Origin: Anaerospora hongkongensis
GTDB lineage: Bacteria; Bacillota; Negativicutes; Sporomusales; DSM-15969
DNA: 64,000 nucleotides
Assembly: GCF_004339805.1 (NCBI RefSeq)
Contig: NZ_SLUI01000011.1
Span: 95,899 to 159,898, forward strand
Direction: 5' to 3'
Shown here in pieces: positions 39,916 through 49,167 of this stretch. A model generated the notes under the pieces. That model did no database searches and was not told where the DNA came from. It was given only the letters and a program-made list of their open reading frames with translations. Position 1 is the stretch's first letter; every line of letters starts with the position of its first letter. A program made the position numbers and the translations under genes.

Positions 39916-40833
39916 GTGTTTCAGCCGCAGGGAATTTACGCAGCGATGCTTACTCCATTTACAAATGAGGGAAATATCAATGGCCGGGTAGTGCGCCAAA
40001 TGGTGGATTTTATGGCTGACAAAGGCTTACAGGGTGTGTTTCCGGTTAGCTCGGTAGGCGAGTTTGTCCATTTATCGCTTGTTCAGTCGCTGGAGCTGAT
40101 GGAAATAGTCGTTCAGCAGGCAGCGGGCAGGATGGCGGTCACTCCGGGAGTTAGTTCTACGTGTATCAAAAATTCGCTTATTCTGGCACGCAGAGCAAAG
40201 GAGCTTGGCTGCGAAGCGGTGGTTGTATGTCCTCCCTATTACTATCCTTTGAATCAGGATACAATGCTGAAGCATTTTGAGACGATTGCCGATAGTGTGG
40301 ATATACCGGTTATTTTATATAATATTCCCTTATTTACTACTCCTATTTCCGGGGATATTGTTGCTCTGCTGAGTACGAAGCCGAATGTGGTGGGGTTTAA
40401 AGACTCCAGCGGCAGTATGGTTGAACTATTGCACCATATGAACAGGGTAAAACAGTCCGGTTCGGATATGAGCTTTCTGACTGGCCGGGAAGATATGCTC
40501 GCTCCGGCACTTTTCATGGGAGCACAGGGGTGTATGACAGCTTGCGCCGGTATTGTTCCAGAGGTGCTGCTTGGCATATGGAAAGCATTTCATGCCGGCG
40601 AATGGGAGAAAGCAAAGCGCCTGCAATTTGCGCTGCTACCCGCCGTGCGGGCTATGTTTTCCGTACCGTTTCCTGCAGGCTTTAAGGCAGCGATGGCTTG
40701 CCGGGGTTTCTCCATGGGGCCGCTTATGCAGCCGCTGCAGACTGCAGAACAGAAGCGCCTGGAAGCTGTGAAGGGGCATATCCGAATTTTGATTGACGAA
40801 CTGCTGCAGATTGTTGAGCGGGAAGAACAGTAA
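39916..40833 (+). CDS. DapA-family (DHDPS/NAL superfamily) aldolase
   Basis: A 305-residue class I aldolase. Signatures: GIYAAMLTPF (N-terminal), SSVGEFVHLS (GxxGE-type substrate loop, about residue 48), PPYYYPL (about 108), YNIP (Tyr about 134) and the Schiff-base lysine in GFKDSSG (about 162). GTG 39916 is preferred because GGGAGGG lies just ahead and the family N-terminus begins here; ATG 39889 is upstream. Neighbouring dehydratases suggest it cleaves a 2-keto-3-deoxy acid rather than making dihydrodipicolinate. First gene of a nine-gene co-directional operon to 48609. Confidence 0.9.
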   Translation: MFQPQGIYAAMLTPFTNEGNINGRVVRQMVDFMADKGLQGVFPVSSVGEFVHLSLVQSLELMEIVVQQAAGRMAVTPGVSSTCIKNSLILARRAKELGCEAVVVCPPYYYPLNQDTMLKHFETIADSVDIPVILYNIPLFTTPISGDIVALLSTKPNVVGFKDSSGSMVELLHHMNRVKQSGSDMSFLTGREDMLAPALFMGAQGCMTACAGIVPEVLLGIWKAFHAGEWEKAKRLQFALLPAVRAMFSVPFPAGFKAAMACRGFSMGPLMQPLQTAEQKRLEAVKGHIRILIDELLQIVEREEQ

Positions 40834-40854
40834 ATTGATACAGGAGGGACAAGG

Positions 40855-41151
40855 GTGGAAAAAAGTAAGGCAATTATCATGAACCAGGCTGATAATGTTG
40901 CCACAGCCGTTGAGGATTTACCTGCCGGGGATAATGTAGCTTTTGTTTGCAATGGTGACTGGAAGTCTGTTCTCTTACGGCACACGATTCCTTTTGGCCA
41001 TAAATTTGCAATTACTGCAATTGCCAAAACAGACAAGGTGATTAAATACGGCGAGCCTATCGGCGCTGCCAGCAGCAATATTGAGCCTGGTGAGCATGTT
41101 CATATTCATAATATGGTCGGCTTGCGAGGCCGTGGTGACCTTCAGGTTTGA
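40855..41151 (+). CDS. UxaA-family dehydratase, small SAF-domain subunit (SuyA-like)
   Basis: A 98-residue SAF-domain protein from GTG 40855 (CAGGAGGGAC ahead). The pattern ALRHTIPFGHKFA is seen as LRHTIPFGHKFAI (about 43), followed by KYGEPIGAA and PGEHVHIHNM, all typical of the N-terminal domain of altronate/galactarate dehydratases. Here it is a separate protein, as in (R)-sulfolactate sulfo-lyase SuyA. It would form an enzyme with the large subunit encoded 30 bases downstream. The substrate is not known. Confidence 0.9.
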   Translation: MEKSKAIIMNQADNVATAVEDLPAGDNVAFVCNGDWKSVLLRHTIPFGHKFAITAIAKTDKVIKYGEPIGAASSNIEPGEHVHIHNMVGLRGRGDLQV

Positions 41152-41181
41152 TTACAGACTATAGTTTGGAGGTAAAGGGAT

Positions 41182-42345
41182 ATGGAGTTCATGGGGTACC
41201 GTCGTCCTGACGGCTCAGCCGGAATACGAAATCATGTTTTGATTATGCCTGCCGTTGCGTGTGCCAATCAAGTAGCCCGGGCAATCTCGCTGATTGTCAA
41301 AGGAACAACCTGGTTTGAACACCAGCATGGCTGTTCACAGCTTGCACCGGATGCGGCGCAGACGGCTCGGGCTTTGATTGGTCACGGCACGCATCCGAAT
41401 GTTTTTGCAGTCATTGTGGTCGGTTTGGGCTGTGAGGTGGTAAGAGCCCAGGAGGTGGCCGCCGCAATCACAAGACGCTGTCCCTATAAGCCGGTGCAGC
41501 TCGTCATTATTCAGGAGGAAGGCGGCTCCTACAAAGCCATTCAGGCTGGCGCCGCTGCCGCCCAGCAAATGGTGCTGGCAGCATCGATGCTGCAGCGAGA
41601 ACCTCTTGCGGCCAGTCAGCTGATTCTCGGCACCGAGTGCGGCGGGTCGGATGCCTGCTCGGGAATTGCCGCTAATCCTTCACTGGGGATTGCCAGCGAT
41701 CTGTTAATTGATCTAGGGGGAACTTCGATTTTGGCAGAAACACCGGAGTTAATCGGCGCGGAGCATATCATTGCCGCCAGGGCTGTTACCGAAGCTGTAC
41801 GGCAAAAGTGCTACGACACAATTGCTGCTTTTGAGGCTTCTGCTATTGCTATGGGGGTTGATATGCGGGGCGGCAATCCAACGCCCGGCAATATCGAGGG
41901 AGGCTTATCTTCTATTGAGGAAAAGTCCCTGGGCTGCGTGTATAAAGGCGGTTCGCGGCCGTTGCAGGATGTCATTGATTGGGCGGAACCGGTAACGAAA
42001 AAAGGCCTGATTTATATGAACACCCCGGGCAATGATATTGAGCAGCTGACAGGGATGGTGGCAGGCGGCTGTCAAATCGCCGTTTTCACAACCGGGCGGG
42101 GGACACCGACCGGTTCGCCGATTGCACCTACTATTAAGGTAGCCAGCAATACCGCTATGTACGAAAGAATGCAGGATAATATGGATATCAACGCCGGAAC
42201 GGTTGTTACTGGTGATGAGACAATTGAGCAGGTGGGGCAGCGCATTTTAGCAGAAATGCTTGCGGTAGCATCCGGCAAGCTTACAAAAGCAGAAATTTTG
42301 GGGCACAATGATTTCGCTATATGGCGCATTGGTCCAACGATGTGA
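41182..42345 (+). CDS. UxaA-family dehydratase, large subunit (SuyB-like)
   Basis: A 387-residue catalytic subunit. Family motifs: GYRRPDGSAGIRNHVL (N-terminal), HQHGCSQ (about 50), GLGCEVV (about 78), GTECGGSDACSG (about 150, cysteines for metal/Fe-S), GGNPTPGNIEGG (about 232) and FTTGRGTPTGSPIAP (about 305). It catalyses beta-elimination of a hydroxyl (or sulfite) from a sugar acid or hydroxy acid. GGAGG precedes ATG 41182. The separate small subunit resembles SuyAB more than UxaA, but the neighbours favour a sugar-acid substrate. Substrate is undetermined. Confidence 0.92.
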   Translation: MEFMGYRRPDGSAGIRNHVLIMPAVACANQVARAISLIVKGTTWFEHQHGCSQLAPDAAQTARALIGHGTHPNVFAVIVVGLGCEVVRAQEVAAAITRRCPYKPVQLVIIQEEGGSYKAIQAGAAAAQQMVLAASMLQREPLAASQLILGTECGGSDACSGIAANPSLGIASDLLIDLGGTSILAETPELIGAEHIIAARAVTEAVRQKCYDTIAAFEASAIAMGVDMRGGNPTPGNIEGGLSSIEEKSLGCVYKGGSRPLQDVIDWAEPVTKKGLIYMNTPGNDIEQLTGMVAGGCQIAVFTTGRGTPTGSPIAPTIKVASNTAMYERMQDNMDINAGTVVTGDETIEQVGQRILAEMLAVASGKLTKAEILGHNDFAIWRIGPTM

Positions 42346-42367
42346 GCGAAAGACTGGGGAGGTCTGT

Positions 42368-43123
42368 ATGTTAAAAGAAAGACTGCAAAATAAAGAATTT
42401 CTGTTCGGTCCGTTCGTAAATCTCTGCCATCCGGCCGTGCTGGAGATTGCGGGATTTGCCGGTTTTGACTTTGCCATTATTGATACCGAACACGGGGAAA
42501 TTTCGACGGACAGAGCGGTTGAGATGGTCAGAGCGGCCAAGCTGGCCGGCATTAGCCCGGTTGTTAGAGTGTACGGCAATCAGCCTGAGCTTATTTCCAA
42601 GGCCCTTGATATTGGCGCTGACGCCGTGCAGATTCCGCAGGTAAGCAGCCGGGAGGAGGCAGAGGCTGCTGTCTATGCCGCTAAGTTTTCACCGGAGGGA
42701 GGCCGTGGTGCCAACCGCTATGTGCGGGCCGCCCGGTATTCTGCTATGGACAAAGCTGCTTACTTTCGAAAGGCCAATCAAGAAACAGCCGTTATTGTTC
42801 AGGTTGAGGGAAAGGCCGGACTAGACCGGTTGGCAGATATCATCACGGTTCCCGGAATTGATGTTCTGTTTATCGGCCCCTACGACTTATCCGCTTCGCT
42901 TGGCATACCGGGGCAGGTAGAACATCCCCTGATAATGGAGGCTATGCACAGGACGATTCAACTGGCGCGGCAGGCCGGTGTCGCGATTGGCTTTTTCGTT
43001 GATGATGCTGTAAGTGCGGTGAAATGGAAGAAGGCTGGAGTTCAATATATTTCGTTTGCTGCTGATGTGGGCCTTCTCTATAATGCCTTCCGGCAGAGCG
43101 TTGCCATTTTTCGGGAAGAGTAG
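42368..43123 (+). CDS. HpcH/HpaI-family class II aldolase
   Basis: A 251-residue metal-dependent aldolase (2-keto-3-deoxy acid aldolase type). Motifs: FAIIDTEHGEIS (about residue 40, catalytic His), VRVYGNQP, GADAVQIPQVSS, EGGRGANRY (about 115), VQVEGKAG (Glu metal ligand about 148) and FIGPYDLSASLG (Asp metal ligand about 176). ATG 42368 follows GGGGAGG. It cleaves C-C bonds giving pyruvate plus an aldehyde. It is the second aldolase of this operon, after the DapA-type one. Confidence 0.92.
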   Translation: MLKERLQNKEFLFGPFVNLCHPAVLEIAGFAGFDFAIIDTEHGEISTDRAVEMVRAAKLAGISPVVRVYGNQPELISKALDIGADAVQIPQVSSREEAEAAVYAAKFSPEGGRGANRYVRAARYSAMDKAAYFRKANQETAVIVQVEGKAGLDRLADIITVPGIDVLFIGPYDLSASLGIPGQVEHPLIMEAMHRTIQLARQAGVAIGFFVDDAVSAVKWKKAGVQYISFAADVGLLYNAFRQSVAIFREE

Positions 43124-43131
43124 GTGAGATC

Positions 43132-44424
43132 ATGAAGGTGAAAAGTGAAACAACCGGAATTATTCAAAGCTTGCTGCAAGGAATTCCTTTGCCGCGGATG
43201 GTCAAAGTCCGTCAGAATTTTGAGGCTCCCGTCGTTCAGAACTTAGAGCAGACACTGCGCCAGGAAATTGCCAAAGAGTCGATTGCCCCCCAAATTAAGC
43301 CGGGCATGCGCATTGCTGTCGCTGTCGGTAGCCGCGGCTTAGCCGAACTGCCTGCACTTGTGCGCATTACGGTAGATGAACTGCAGCGGCGGGGAGCACA
43401 TCCGTTTATTGTCCCTGCTATGGGCAGTCACGGTGGGGCTACCGCTCAAGGTCAGCAGGCAGTGCTGGCAAATCTGGGTGTTACGGAGGAGACTGCCGGC
43501 TGTCCGATCATTTCTTCTATGGAAGTGGTCGAGGTGGGACGCCTGGAGAATGGGCTGGCGGTATTAATCGACAAACAAGCCTATGAAGCCGATGGCATTG
43601 TGGTGATTGCCCGCATTAAACCGCATACTGCCTTTCGGGGAGCTTCGGAAAGCGGTTTGGCAAAAATGCTGACAATCGGACTTGGCAAACAGAAAGGGGC
43701 AGACGCCTGTCATGCCTACAGCTTTAAATATATGGCAAGATTTATTGTTGACATGGCGCGAATCAAGCTTCAGCAGTGTAATTTTTTATTTGGCATTGCA
43801 ACAGTGGAGAATGCCTATGAGCAGATCCGCGTTGTCGAGGCTGTGCCGGCAGAAGATTTTCTGAAACGGGACCAGGAACTTCTCCCGCTTGCCCGGACCA
43901 GCATGGCTAAGCTGATTCTTGATAAAATCGACGTGCTGATTGTTGACAAGATAGGCAAGGACATCTCCGGTGATGGCATGGATCCTAATATTACCGGACG
44001 ATACCCGACTCCGTATGCCCGGGGCGGTCCTGAAATCAGCAAACTGGTTGTTCTGGATTTGACTGAGCGTACTCATGGCAATGCCAACGGCATGGGTCCT
44101 GCAGACTTTATTACCCGCAGGCTGTTTGACAAAATTGACTATGAGAGTACCTATGCCAATGCGCTCACTTCCACCGTTTGCGAGCCCATCCGTATTCCGA
44201 TGATTTTAGAGTCCGATCAGCAGGCAATTGCAGCCGCCGTTAAAACCTGCAATGCTCAGGATTTGAGTAAGGTGCGAGTTGTGCGGATTGAAGATACACT
44301 GCATCTTGGCGAAATTTATATTTCAGAAGCCATGATTTCCGAGGCGGCTCAGCACCAGCAAATCGAAGTTTGCAGTGCCCCGCTGGCGCTGGAGTTTGAT
44401 CAAGCCGGTAATTTACTAATTTAA
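43132..44424 (+). CDS. LarA-like (DUF2088) protein
   Basis: A 430-residue protein with the lactate racemase N-domain. Visible: [12 protein letters not shown] (about 65), [12 protein letters not shown] (about 100), [10 protein letters not shown] (about 165, His), [19 protein letters not shown] (about 178) and a C-terminal domain. LarA binds a nickel-pincer cofactor and racemises or epimerises 2-hydroxy acids; this branch is longer at some loops and its activity is unknown. No larB/C/E maturation genes are in the window. In the operon it could interconvert stereoisomers of the acid being degraded. Confidence 0.85.
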   Translation: MKVKSETTGIIQSLLQGIPLPRMVKVRQNFEAPVVQNLEQTLRQEIAKESIAPQIKPGMRIAVAVGSRGLAELPALVRITVDELQRRGAHPFIVPAMGSHGGATAQGQQAVLANLGVTEETAGCPIISSMEVVEVGRLENGLAVLIDKQAYEADGIVVIARIKPHTAFRGASESGLAKMLTIGLGKQKGADACHAYSFKYMARFIVDMARIKLQQCNFLFGIATVENAYEQIRVVEAVPAEDFLKRDQELLPLARTSMAKLILDKIDVLIVDKIGKDISGDGMDPNITGRYPTPYARGGPEISKLVVLDLTERTHGNANGMGPADFITRRLFDKIDYESTYANALTSTVCEPIRIPMILESDQQAIAAAVKTCNAQDLSKVRVVRIEDTLHLGEIYISEAMISEAAQHQQIEVCSAPLALEFDQAGNLLI

Positions 44425-44450
44425 AATACCAGAAGAAGGTGGCGGAAGTT

Positions 44451-46175
44451 ATGATGATGAATCAGCGGTTTCGTGATGTGCGAAGCCTGTGGCTCCAGTC
44501 CGATGCCCTCAGGCTGGGCATGAACTGGTCCGAAGAAGATACGGATAAAATGCATATTCTTGTTGATGATGTTCAGGGAGACAGCCATCCCGGGAGTTTT
44601 CACCTGGATGTCCTGAATGAAGAGGCCTGTATCGGTGTTTATGAAGCCGGTGGAAAACCGGCAAAATTTCATGTAACCGATATTTGTGACGGCTGGGCGC
44701 AGGGACATGATGGAATGAATTATATTCTGCCGTCCCGCGAAGTGATAGCCGATATGGTAGAAATTCATGCCTCGGTTGTTCCCTGGGACGGAATGATTTT
44801 ATTATCCGGCTGCGATAAATCAGCTCCGGCTCATTTAATGGCTGCTGCCCGGATGGATCTGCCCGCTATTCATATTCCCAGCGGTTCCATGCGCTCGGGA
44901 CCGGACATTTCCACTTCCGGCTTAGCAGGTCCGATCACGGCAAGGGCCAAAAAAGGGCTGGCAACGCAAAAAGAAATACGCGATTACCAGCTGACCGGCT
45001 GCCCGTCCTGCGGAGCCTGCCAGTTCATGGGCACTGCCAGCACAATGCAATGTATGGCTGAGGCACTCGGCATGGCTTTGCCGGGGACAGCTGTCATGCC
45101 AGCTACTTTTATGGATATTCGCCGGATGGCCAGGGCAGCAGGGAAAGCGGTTATTAATCTGGCAAAACAGGGGATTACCGCAGGTCAAATTCTCACTCCT
45201 GCAGCTTTTGAAAATGCGGTTAAAGTTCACGCTGCAATTGGCGGCAGTACCAATGCCCTAATTCATTTACCTGCCATTGCCCATGAACTGGATTTTGAAC
45301 TGGATCCCCAGCTGTTTGACCGGATTGGACAACAGATTAAATATTTGACTAATATCCAGCCCAGCGGCAAATATGTAACAGAGCTATTTTGGTTTGCCGG
45401 TGGAATACCGATGATTCAATGGCTGCTTAGGGACCAGCTTGATCTGACCGTTATGACCGTAACCGGCAATAGTCTGGGAGACAATCTGGAACGGCTCTGG
45501 CAGGACGGGTTTTTCGACCGGAACCGGAATTATTTGAAGACGTACAGCATTTTGCCGCAAGAGATTATCCGGTCTCCTGAACAGTCGGACAAAAGCGGTT
45601 CTATCGCGGTTCTATACGGCAATATTGCTCCTGACGGAGCAGTAGTCAAATACTCGGCTGTCGCTGAAAATATGCACAGCCATACCGGAACAGCTGCCGT
45701 TTTCGACAGCGAGGAAGCGGCTCAAGCGGCCATTATTGAGGGGAAAATTGCGGCTGGTGCAGTGGTTGTTATCCGCTATGAAGGACCGAAAGGCTCGGGC
45801 ATGCCGGAAATGTTTATGACAACCGATGCTATTGTTTTTGATGAAAAGTTGAATGGGACGGTTGCTTTGCTTACAGATGGCCGCTTTTCCGGTGCCAGCC
45901 GCGGGCCCTGTATCGGTCATATTTCACCGGAGGCCGTGGAAGGTGGTCCGATTGCTCTCCTGGAAGATGGAGATCTGATTGAAATCGATATACCGGGCAG
46001 AAGGCTCAATGTTACCGGAGTGAACGGTAAAGCCATGGATGCTGCTGAAGTCAATGAAATTATGGCCAGCCGCCGCTTAGCGTGGAAACTGCCGGAGCAA
46101 CCGCCAAGGCGGGGGATTCTGGGAAGGTATACCAGGAATGCAGTGTCAGCTATGGCAGGAGCTTATATGAAATAA
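44451..46175 (+). CDS. IlvD/Edd-family dehydratase
   Basis: A 574-residue Fe-S dehydratase. Motifs: [11 protein letters not shown] (about 32), [15 protein letters not shown] (about 76), [10 protein letters not shown] (about 117), [16 protein letters not shown] (about 181, Fe-S cysteines), [13 protein letters not shown] (about 260) and a C-terminal [16 protein letters not shown]. The family includes dihydroxy-acid, phosphogluconate and sugar-acid (xylonate, arabinonate) dehydratases. With two aldolases and a UxaA-type enzyme beside it, a sugar-acid dehydratase is more likely than branched-chain biosynthesis. ATG 44451 is chosen on the GAAGGTGG site; GTG 44439 is too close. Confidence 0.92.
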   Translation: MMMNQRFRDVRSLWLQSDALRLGMNWSEEDTDKMHILVDDVQGDSHPGSFHLDVLNEEACIGVYEAGGKPAKFHVTDICDGWAQGHDGMNYILPSREVIADMVEIHASVVPWDGMILLSGCDKSAPAHLMAAARMDLPAIHIPSGSMRSGPDISTSGLAGPITARAKKGLATQKEIRDYQLTGCPSCGACQFMGTASTMQCMAEALGMALPGTAVMPATFMDIRRMARAAGKAVINLAKQGITAGQILTPAAFENAVKVHAAIGGSTNALIHLPAIAHELDFELDPQLFDRIGQQIKYLTNIQPSGKYVTELFWFAGGIPMIQWLLRDQLDLTVMTVTGNSLGDNLERLWQDGFFDRNRNYLKTYSILPQEIIRSPEQSDKSGSIAVLYGNIAPDGAVVKYSAVAENMHSHTGTAAVFDSEEAAQAAIIEGKIAAGAVVVIRYEGPKGSGMPEMFMTTDAIVFDEKLNGTVALLTDGRFSGASRGPCIGHISPEAVEGGPIALLEDGDLIEIDIPGRRLNVTGVNGKAMDAAEVNEIMASRRLAWKLPEQPPRRGILGRYTRNAVSAMAGAYMK

Positions 46176-46189
46176 GAGGAGGGGAAGAG

Positions 46190-48007
46190 ATGAAAAAACA
46201 GTTTATGCTGGGTAATGAAGCAATTGCCCGAGGAGCGTTTGAAGCGGGGGTGAAGGTGGTTGCCGGGTATCCCGGGACACCTGCTACGGAAATTGTGGAT
46301 CATTGTGCTGCTTATCCCGGAGTATATGCCGAGTGGTCGGCAAACGAAAAGCATGCTTTTGAAGTGGCAGCCGGTGCTTCCCTGACGAATCAACGATCAC
46401 TTGCCGTTATGAAGCACAACGGTACGAATGCGGCAGCCGACTTTTTGATGCATATTAACTTTACCGGCATAAAGGCCGGGATGGTGTTAATTTCTGCCGA
46501 CGACCCTGGCGGTCTTTCCTCGCAATGTGAAGAAGATACGCGAATTCTGATTCATAACTATGCTCATGTGCCGGTTTTCGATCCTGCCGATATTCAGGAA
46601 GCTTATGCAATGACCAAGGCCGCATTTAGCCTGTCGGAGCAAACGGAAGTGCTCTTTGCGCTGCGCCCGGTTATGCGGATCAATCATGCTGGCGGAATGA
46701 TCGAGTTCGCTGAAAAAAGCGGGCCAGAGCAAAAAGTGGAATTTGTACCCGATCGCAGCCGCTTTGTTATGTCGGCAGTAGTGGAAAAAGAATACGGTGG
46801 TGAATTACGGCCTAAAATGCGTCATCGCTGGCTGAATAACAAGCAGGCAGAATTAAAGGCCATTATGGAAGCGTCGCCGTTTAACTGGGCGGAGGAAGGG
46901 GAAGGCGAGACCGGCTTTATTGCTTGTGGAATCGGCTATGCCTTCTTTAAAGAGGCCGAGCAAATTTACGGCAGAAAGCTGCCTGTTTTAAAACTGTCTA
47001 CTTTGCCGCTGCCGGAGCAAAAGGTGCTGCAATTTGTTAAACGGTATAAGCGGATTGTTGTGCTGGAAGAAATAGAGCCAGTTGTGGAAAAGCTGGTAAA
47101 ACAATTGTGCTTTACCAATAAAGTTATGCTGGATATTTGGGGCAGAGACGGATACCTGCCGGCTGAAGGTGAATTATCCGCGAATCTCGTCCTAACTGCA
47201 ATTGAATGTGCAGTTATCGGCCAGCCGTTTCCTCAGCCCGCTCAGGGAACGTATATCCCGGCACGAACCCGTACCCAGTGTTCAGGCTGCAGTCACCGGG
47301 GGTTACTCGCAGCTCTTAAGGAAGTAGTGCGGAAAAACGGCGGTGTCGTGACCGGTGACATCGGCTGCCATGATGCCGGGACATTTGAACCGATGAAGCT
47401 TCAGGCTACCATTTACTGCATGGGCTCCTCCATTCCTATGGCGTATGGTATTAAAGCGGCTGGCTTTGACAAGCCCGTATACGCACTGATCGGCGATTCA
47501 ACCTTTTTTCATAATGGACTTACGGGCCTGGCCAGTGCTATAGCGAATGGGGCGGATATAACGGTCATTGTAGCTTATAATTCAACGACGGCGATGACCG
47601 GTTTTCAGCCGCATCCCGGGAGCGGCAGAAGCCTGACTCTCGACCATGTCAATGTCATTGACCCGGGAAAAGTTGCTGCGGCTATGGGAGCAAAAATATA
47701 CCACTGCAATCCTTACCAGGTAGAAGAGACGGCACAAGTGCTGGCGGAGGCAGCAACAGAAGCAGGAGTAAAAGTTGTGATTGCCGAAGCATTGTGTTAC
47801 CTCAAGTTTGGCCGGGAAGGAAAAGTATCGTATGTAGCCCGTGATATCTCCATCAACCAGGATGTATGCAATGGCTGCAGTCTTTGTGTGCGTACCTTTG
47901 GCTGCCCGGCGATAACAATCAGCGATGGCAAGGCTGTTATTGATAAGAGCAGCTGCAACGGCTGCGGTGTCTGCATTTGGGTATGCAAGAGGGGGGCTAT
48001 TCAATGA
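46190..48007 (+). CDS. iorA: Indolepyruvate-type 2-oxoacid:ferredoxin oxidoreductase, alpha subunit
   Basis: A 605-residue enzyme subunit that oxidatively decarboxylates a 2-oxo acid to acyl-CoA with ferredoxin. N-terminal pyrimidine-type domain (FMLGNEAIARGAFEAG, AGYPGTPATEIVD), the TPP-binding domain with GDSTFFHNGLTGLASAIANG (about 435-455) and NST, and two C-terminal [4Fe-4S] motifs, CNGCSLCVRTFGCP (about 562) and CNGCGVCIWVCKRG (about 590). Length is normal. GAGGAGGGGAAG precedes ATG 46190. The stop overlaps iorB (ATGA). Acting on a product of the upstream dehydratase/aldolase steps is inference. Confidence 0.94.
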   Translation: MKKQFMLGNEAIARGAFEAGVKVVAGYPGTPATEIVDHCAAYPGVYAEWSANEKHAFEVAAGASLTNQRSLAVMKHNGTNAAADFLMHINFTGIKAGMVLISADDPGGLSSQCEEDTRILIHNYAHVPVFDPADIQEAYAMTKAAFSLSEQTEVLFALRPVMRINHAGGMIEFAEKSGPEQKVEFVPDRSRFVMSAVVEKEYGGELRPKMRHRWLNNKQAELKAIMEASPFNWAEEGEGETGFIACGIGYAFFKEAEQIYGRKLPVLKLSTLPLPEQKVLQFVKRYKRIVVLEEIEPVVEKLVKQLCFTNKVMLDIWGRDGYLPAEGELSANLVLTAIECAVIGQPFPQPAQGTYIPARTRTQCSGCSHRGLLAALKEVVRKNGGVVTGDIGCHDAGTFEPMKLQATIYCMGSSIPMAYGIKAAGFDKPVYALIGDSTFFHNGLTGLASAIANGADITVIVAYNSTTAMTGFQPHPGSGRSLTLDHVNVIDPGKVAAAMGAKIYHCNPYQVEETAQVLAEAATEAGVKVVIAEALCYLKFGREGKVSYVARDISINQDVCNGCSLCVRTFGCPAITISDGKAVIDKSSCNGCGVCIWVCKRGAIQ

Positions 48008-48609
48008 AACTGGATTTGGTAATTGCCGGTGTTGGCGGGCAGGGAAATATTCTAGCCTCTCAGACATTGGCCAAATGTGCTATGGATGAAGGATACACAG
48101 TGGTAAATACCGAGACAAAAGGCGCTGCGCAGCGGGGAGGTTCGGTACTTTCCCATTTGCGTATCAGCAGCCGGCAGATCTATTCGCCACTAGTACCGAA
48201 AGGTCAGGCCGATATTTTGCTGGGATTTGAACCGCTCGAAGCAATGCGGTATATGAGCCTCTTAAGCAAGCAGGGAAAATATATTATTAATACCGCTCCT
48301 GTACCTACTATTCTTGCTAAACTGAATGTTGATCAATATCCCAGCCGGGAAGAAATGCTTAGTACGATCGGTCAGCTGGGCATGAACGGACATTTTATTG
48401 ACGCCACCCGGGCAGCAAGCGAGCTAGGCGATGTATTGCTCACAAATGTTGTTATGCTCGGGGCCTTTACCGGGATCAATGATTTGCTTTCACCCGAAAG
48501 CGTATTGAAAAAACTACTGTCCCAGATCAATGAAAAATACCATGCTGCAGATGAAAGAGCATTTTATACCGGGCGAAAGCTTATTCAGGACTTGGAAGAA
48601 GGCATGTGA
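48004..48609 (+). CDS. iorB: 2-Oxoacid:ferredoxin oxidoreductase, beta (gamma-type) subunit
   Basis: A 201-residue partner of IorA. It has GVGGQGNILASQTLA near the N-terminus (the CoA/TPP oxidoreductase gamma signature), ETKGAAQRGGSV (about 38) and LGFEPLEAMRY (about 72). AAGAGGGGGG ahead of ATG 48004, 4-base overlap with iorA. Last gene of the catabolic operon; no terminator with a T-run directly follows, but a structured region begins. Confidence 0.94.
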   Translation: MKLDLVIAGVGGQGNILASQTLAKCAMDEGYTVVNTETKGAAQRGGSVLSHLRISSRQIYSPLVPKGQADILLGFEPLEAMRYMSLLSKQGKYIINTAPVPTILAKLNVDQYPSREEMLSTIGQLGMNGHFIDATRAASELGDVLLTNVVMLGAFTGINDLLSPESVLKKLLSQINEKYHAADERAFYTGRKLIQDLEEGM

Positions 48610-49167
48610 GCAGAAAAAGGCTGTTCTGTCGTATAAGCGCTTTGCAGCTTCCTTTTTTACATGCACAGGGAAAAAGGTAAAAAGCCCGGCTTCTACTTTT
48701 GTCATCGAAACAAAAGTAGCAAAAATTCTAGGCCTGTCTTACAAAATGCTTGGGAAATGCTCAGCTTACTAAAATTCGTGAAACTCGCTGCGCTCAGACA
48801 ACCGAATTTCTTAACGTAAACTGAGCATTTCCCATCCTACGGACCGCATTTTTCCAGAAGGGCCGAAAGGAACGAGTGCTCGATTGGGGTGTTAAAGTAC
48901 CATTTCATGTTTCCGTATCTTGCAACCCTTGCGGAAATTACCGTCCCGCAGGGGGTAAAAAGACCTCCATTGCGAATAGAAGGGACGTTGTCTGAGTGTA
49001 GCGAGTTTCTGTCCTTTCCGCAAGGGAGGTCTTTATTTTTGTCCTTGATCCTATTTGAAATTTGTAAAGCGGATATGTTATGATAAGCAGACAGAAAAAC
49101 GATGAAAGAGCGGGTTTTAATCACCGAGGCAGTAATCAAAGTTCGGGCAAAGGATGAGTAGCAAAAA
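48610..49167. repeat. Non-coding block of nested inverted repeats
   Basis: About 560 bases without a credible gene. Elements: perfect 10-bp hairpin CTACTTTTGT/ACAAAAGTAG (48693-48719); TGGGAAATGCTCAG (48751-48764) and its exact complement (48821-48834), framing an inner stem; a 22-base word starting AAACTCGCTG (48781-48802) that returns inverted at 48987-49008 with two mismatches; and AAGACCTCC/GGAGGTCTT (48960-49033) followed by TATTTTTG, a likely terminator. The pattern suggests a REP-like or MITE-like dispersed element. Confidence 0.7.

Noticed and set aside
44439..44450. GTG start for the IlvD/Edd protein
   Set aside because: AGAAGAAG lies directly against this GTG; ATG 44451 has correct spacing from GAAGGTGG.
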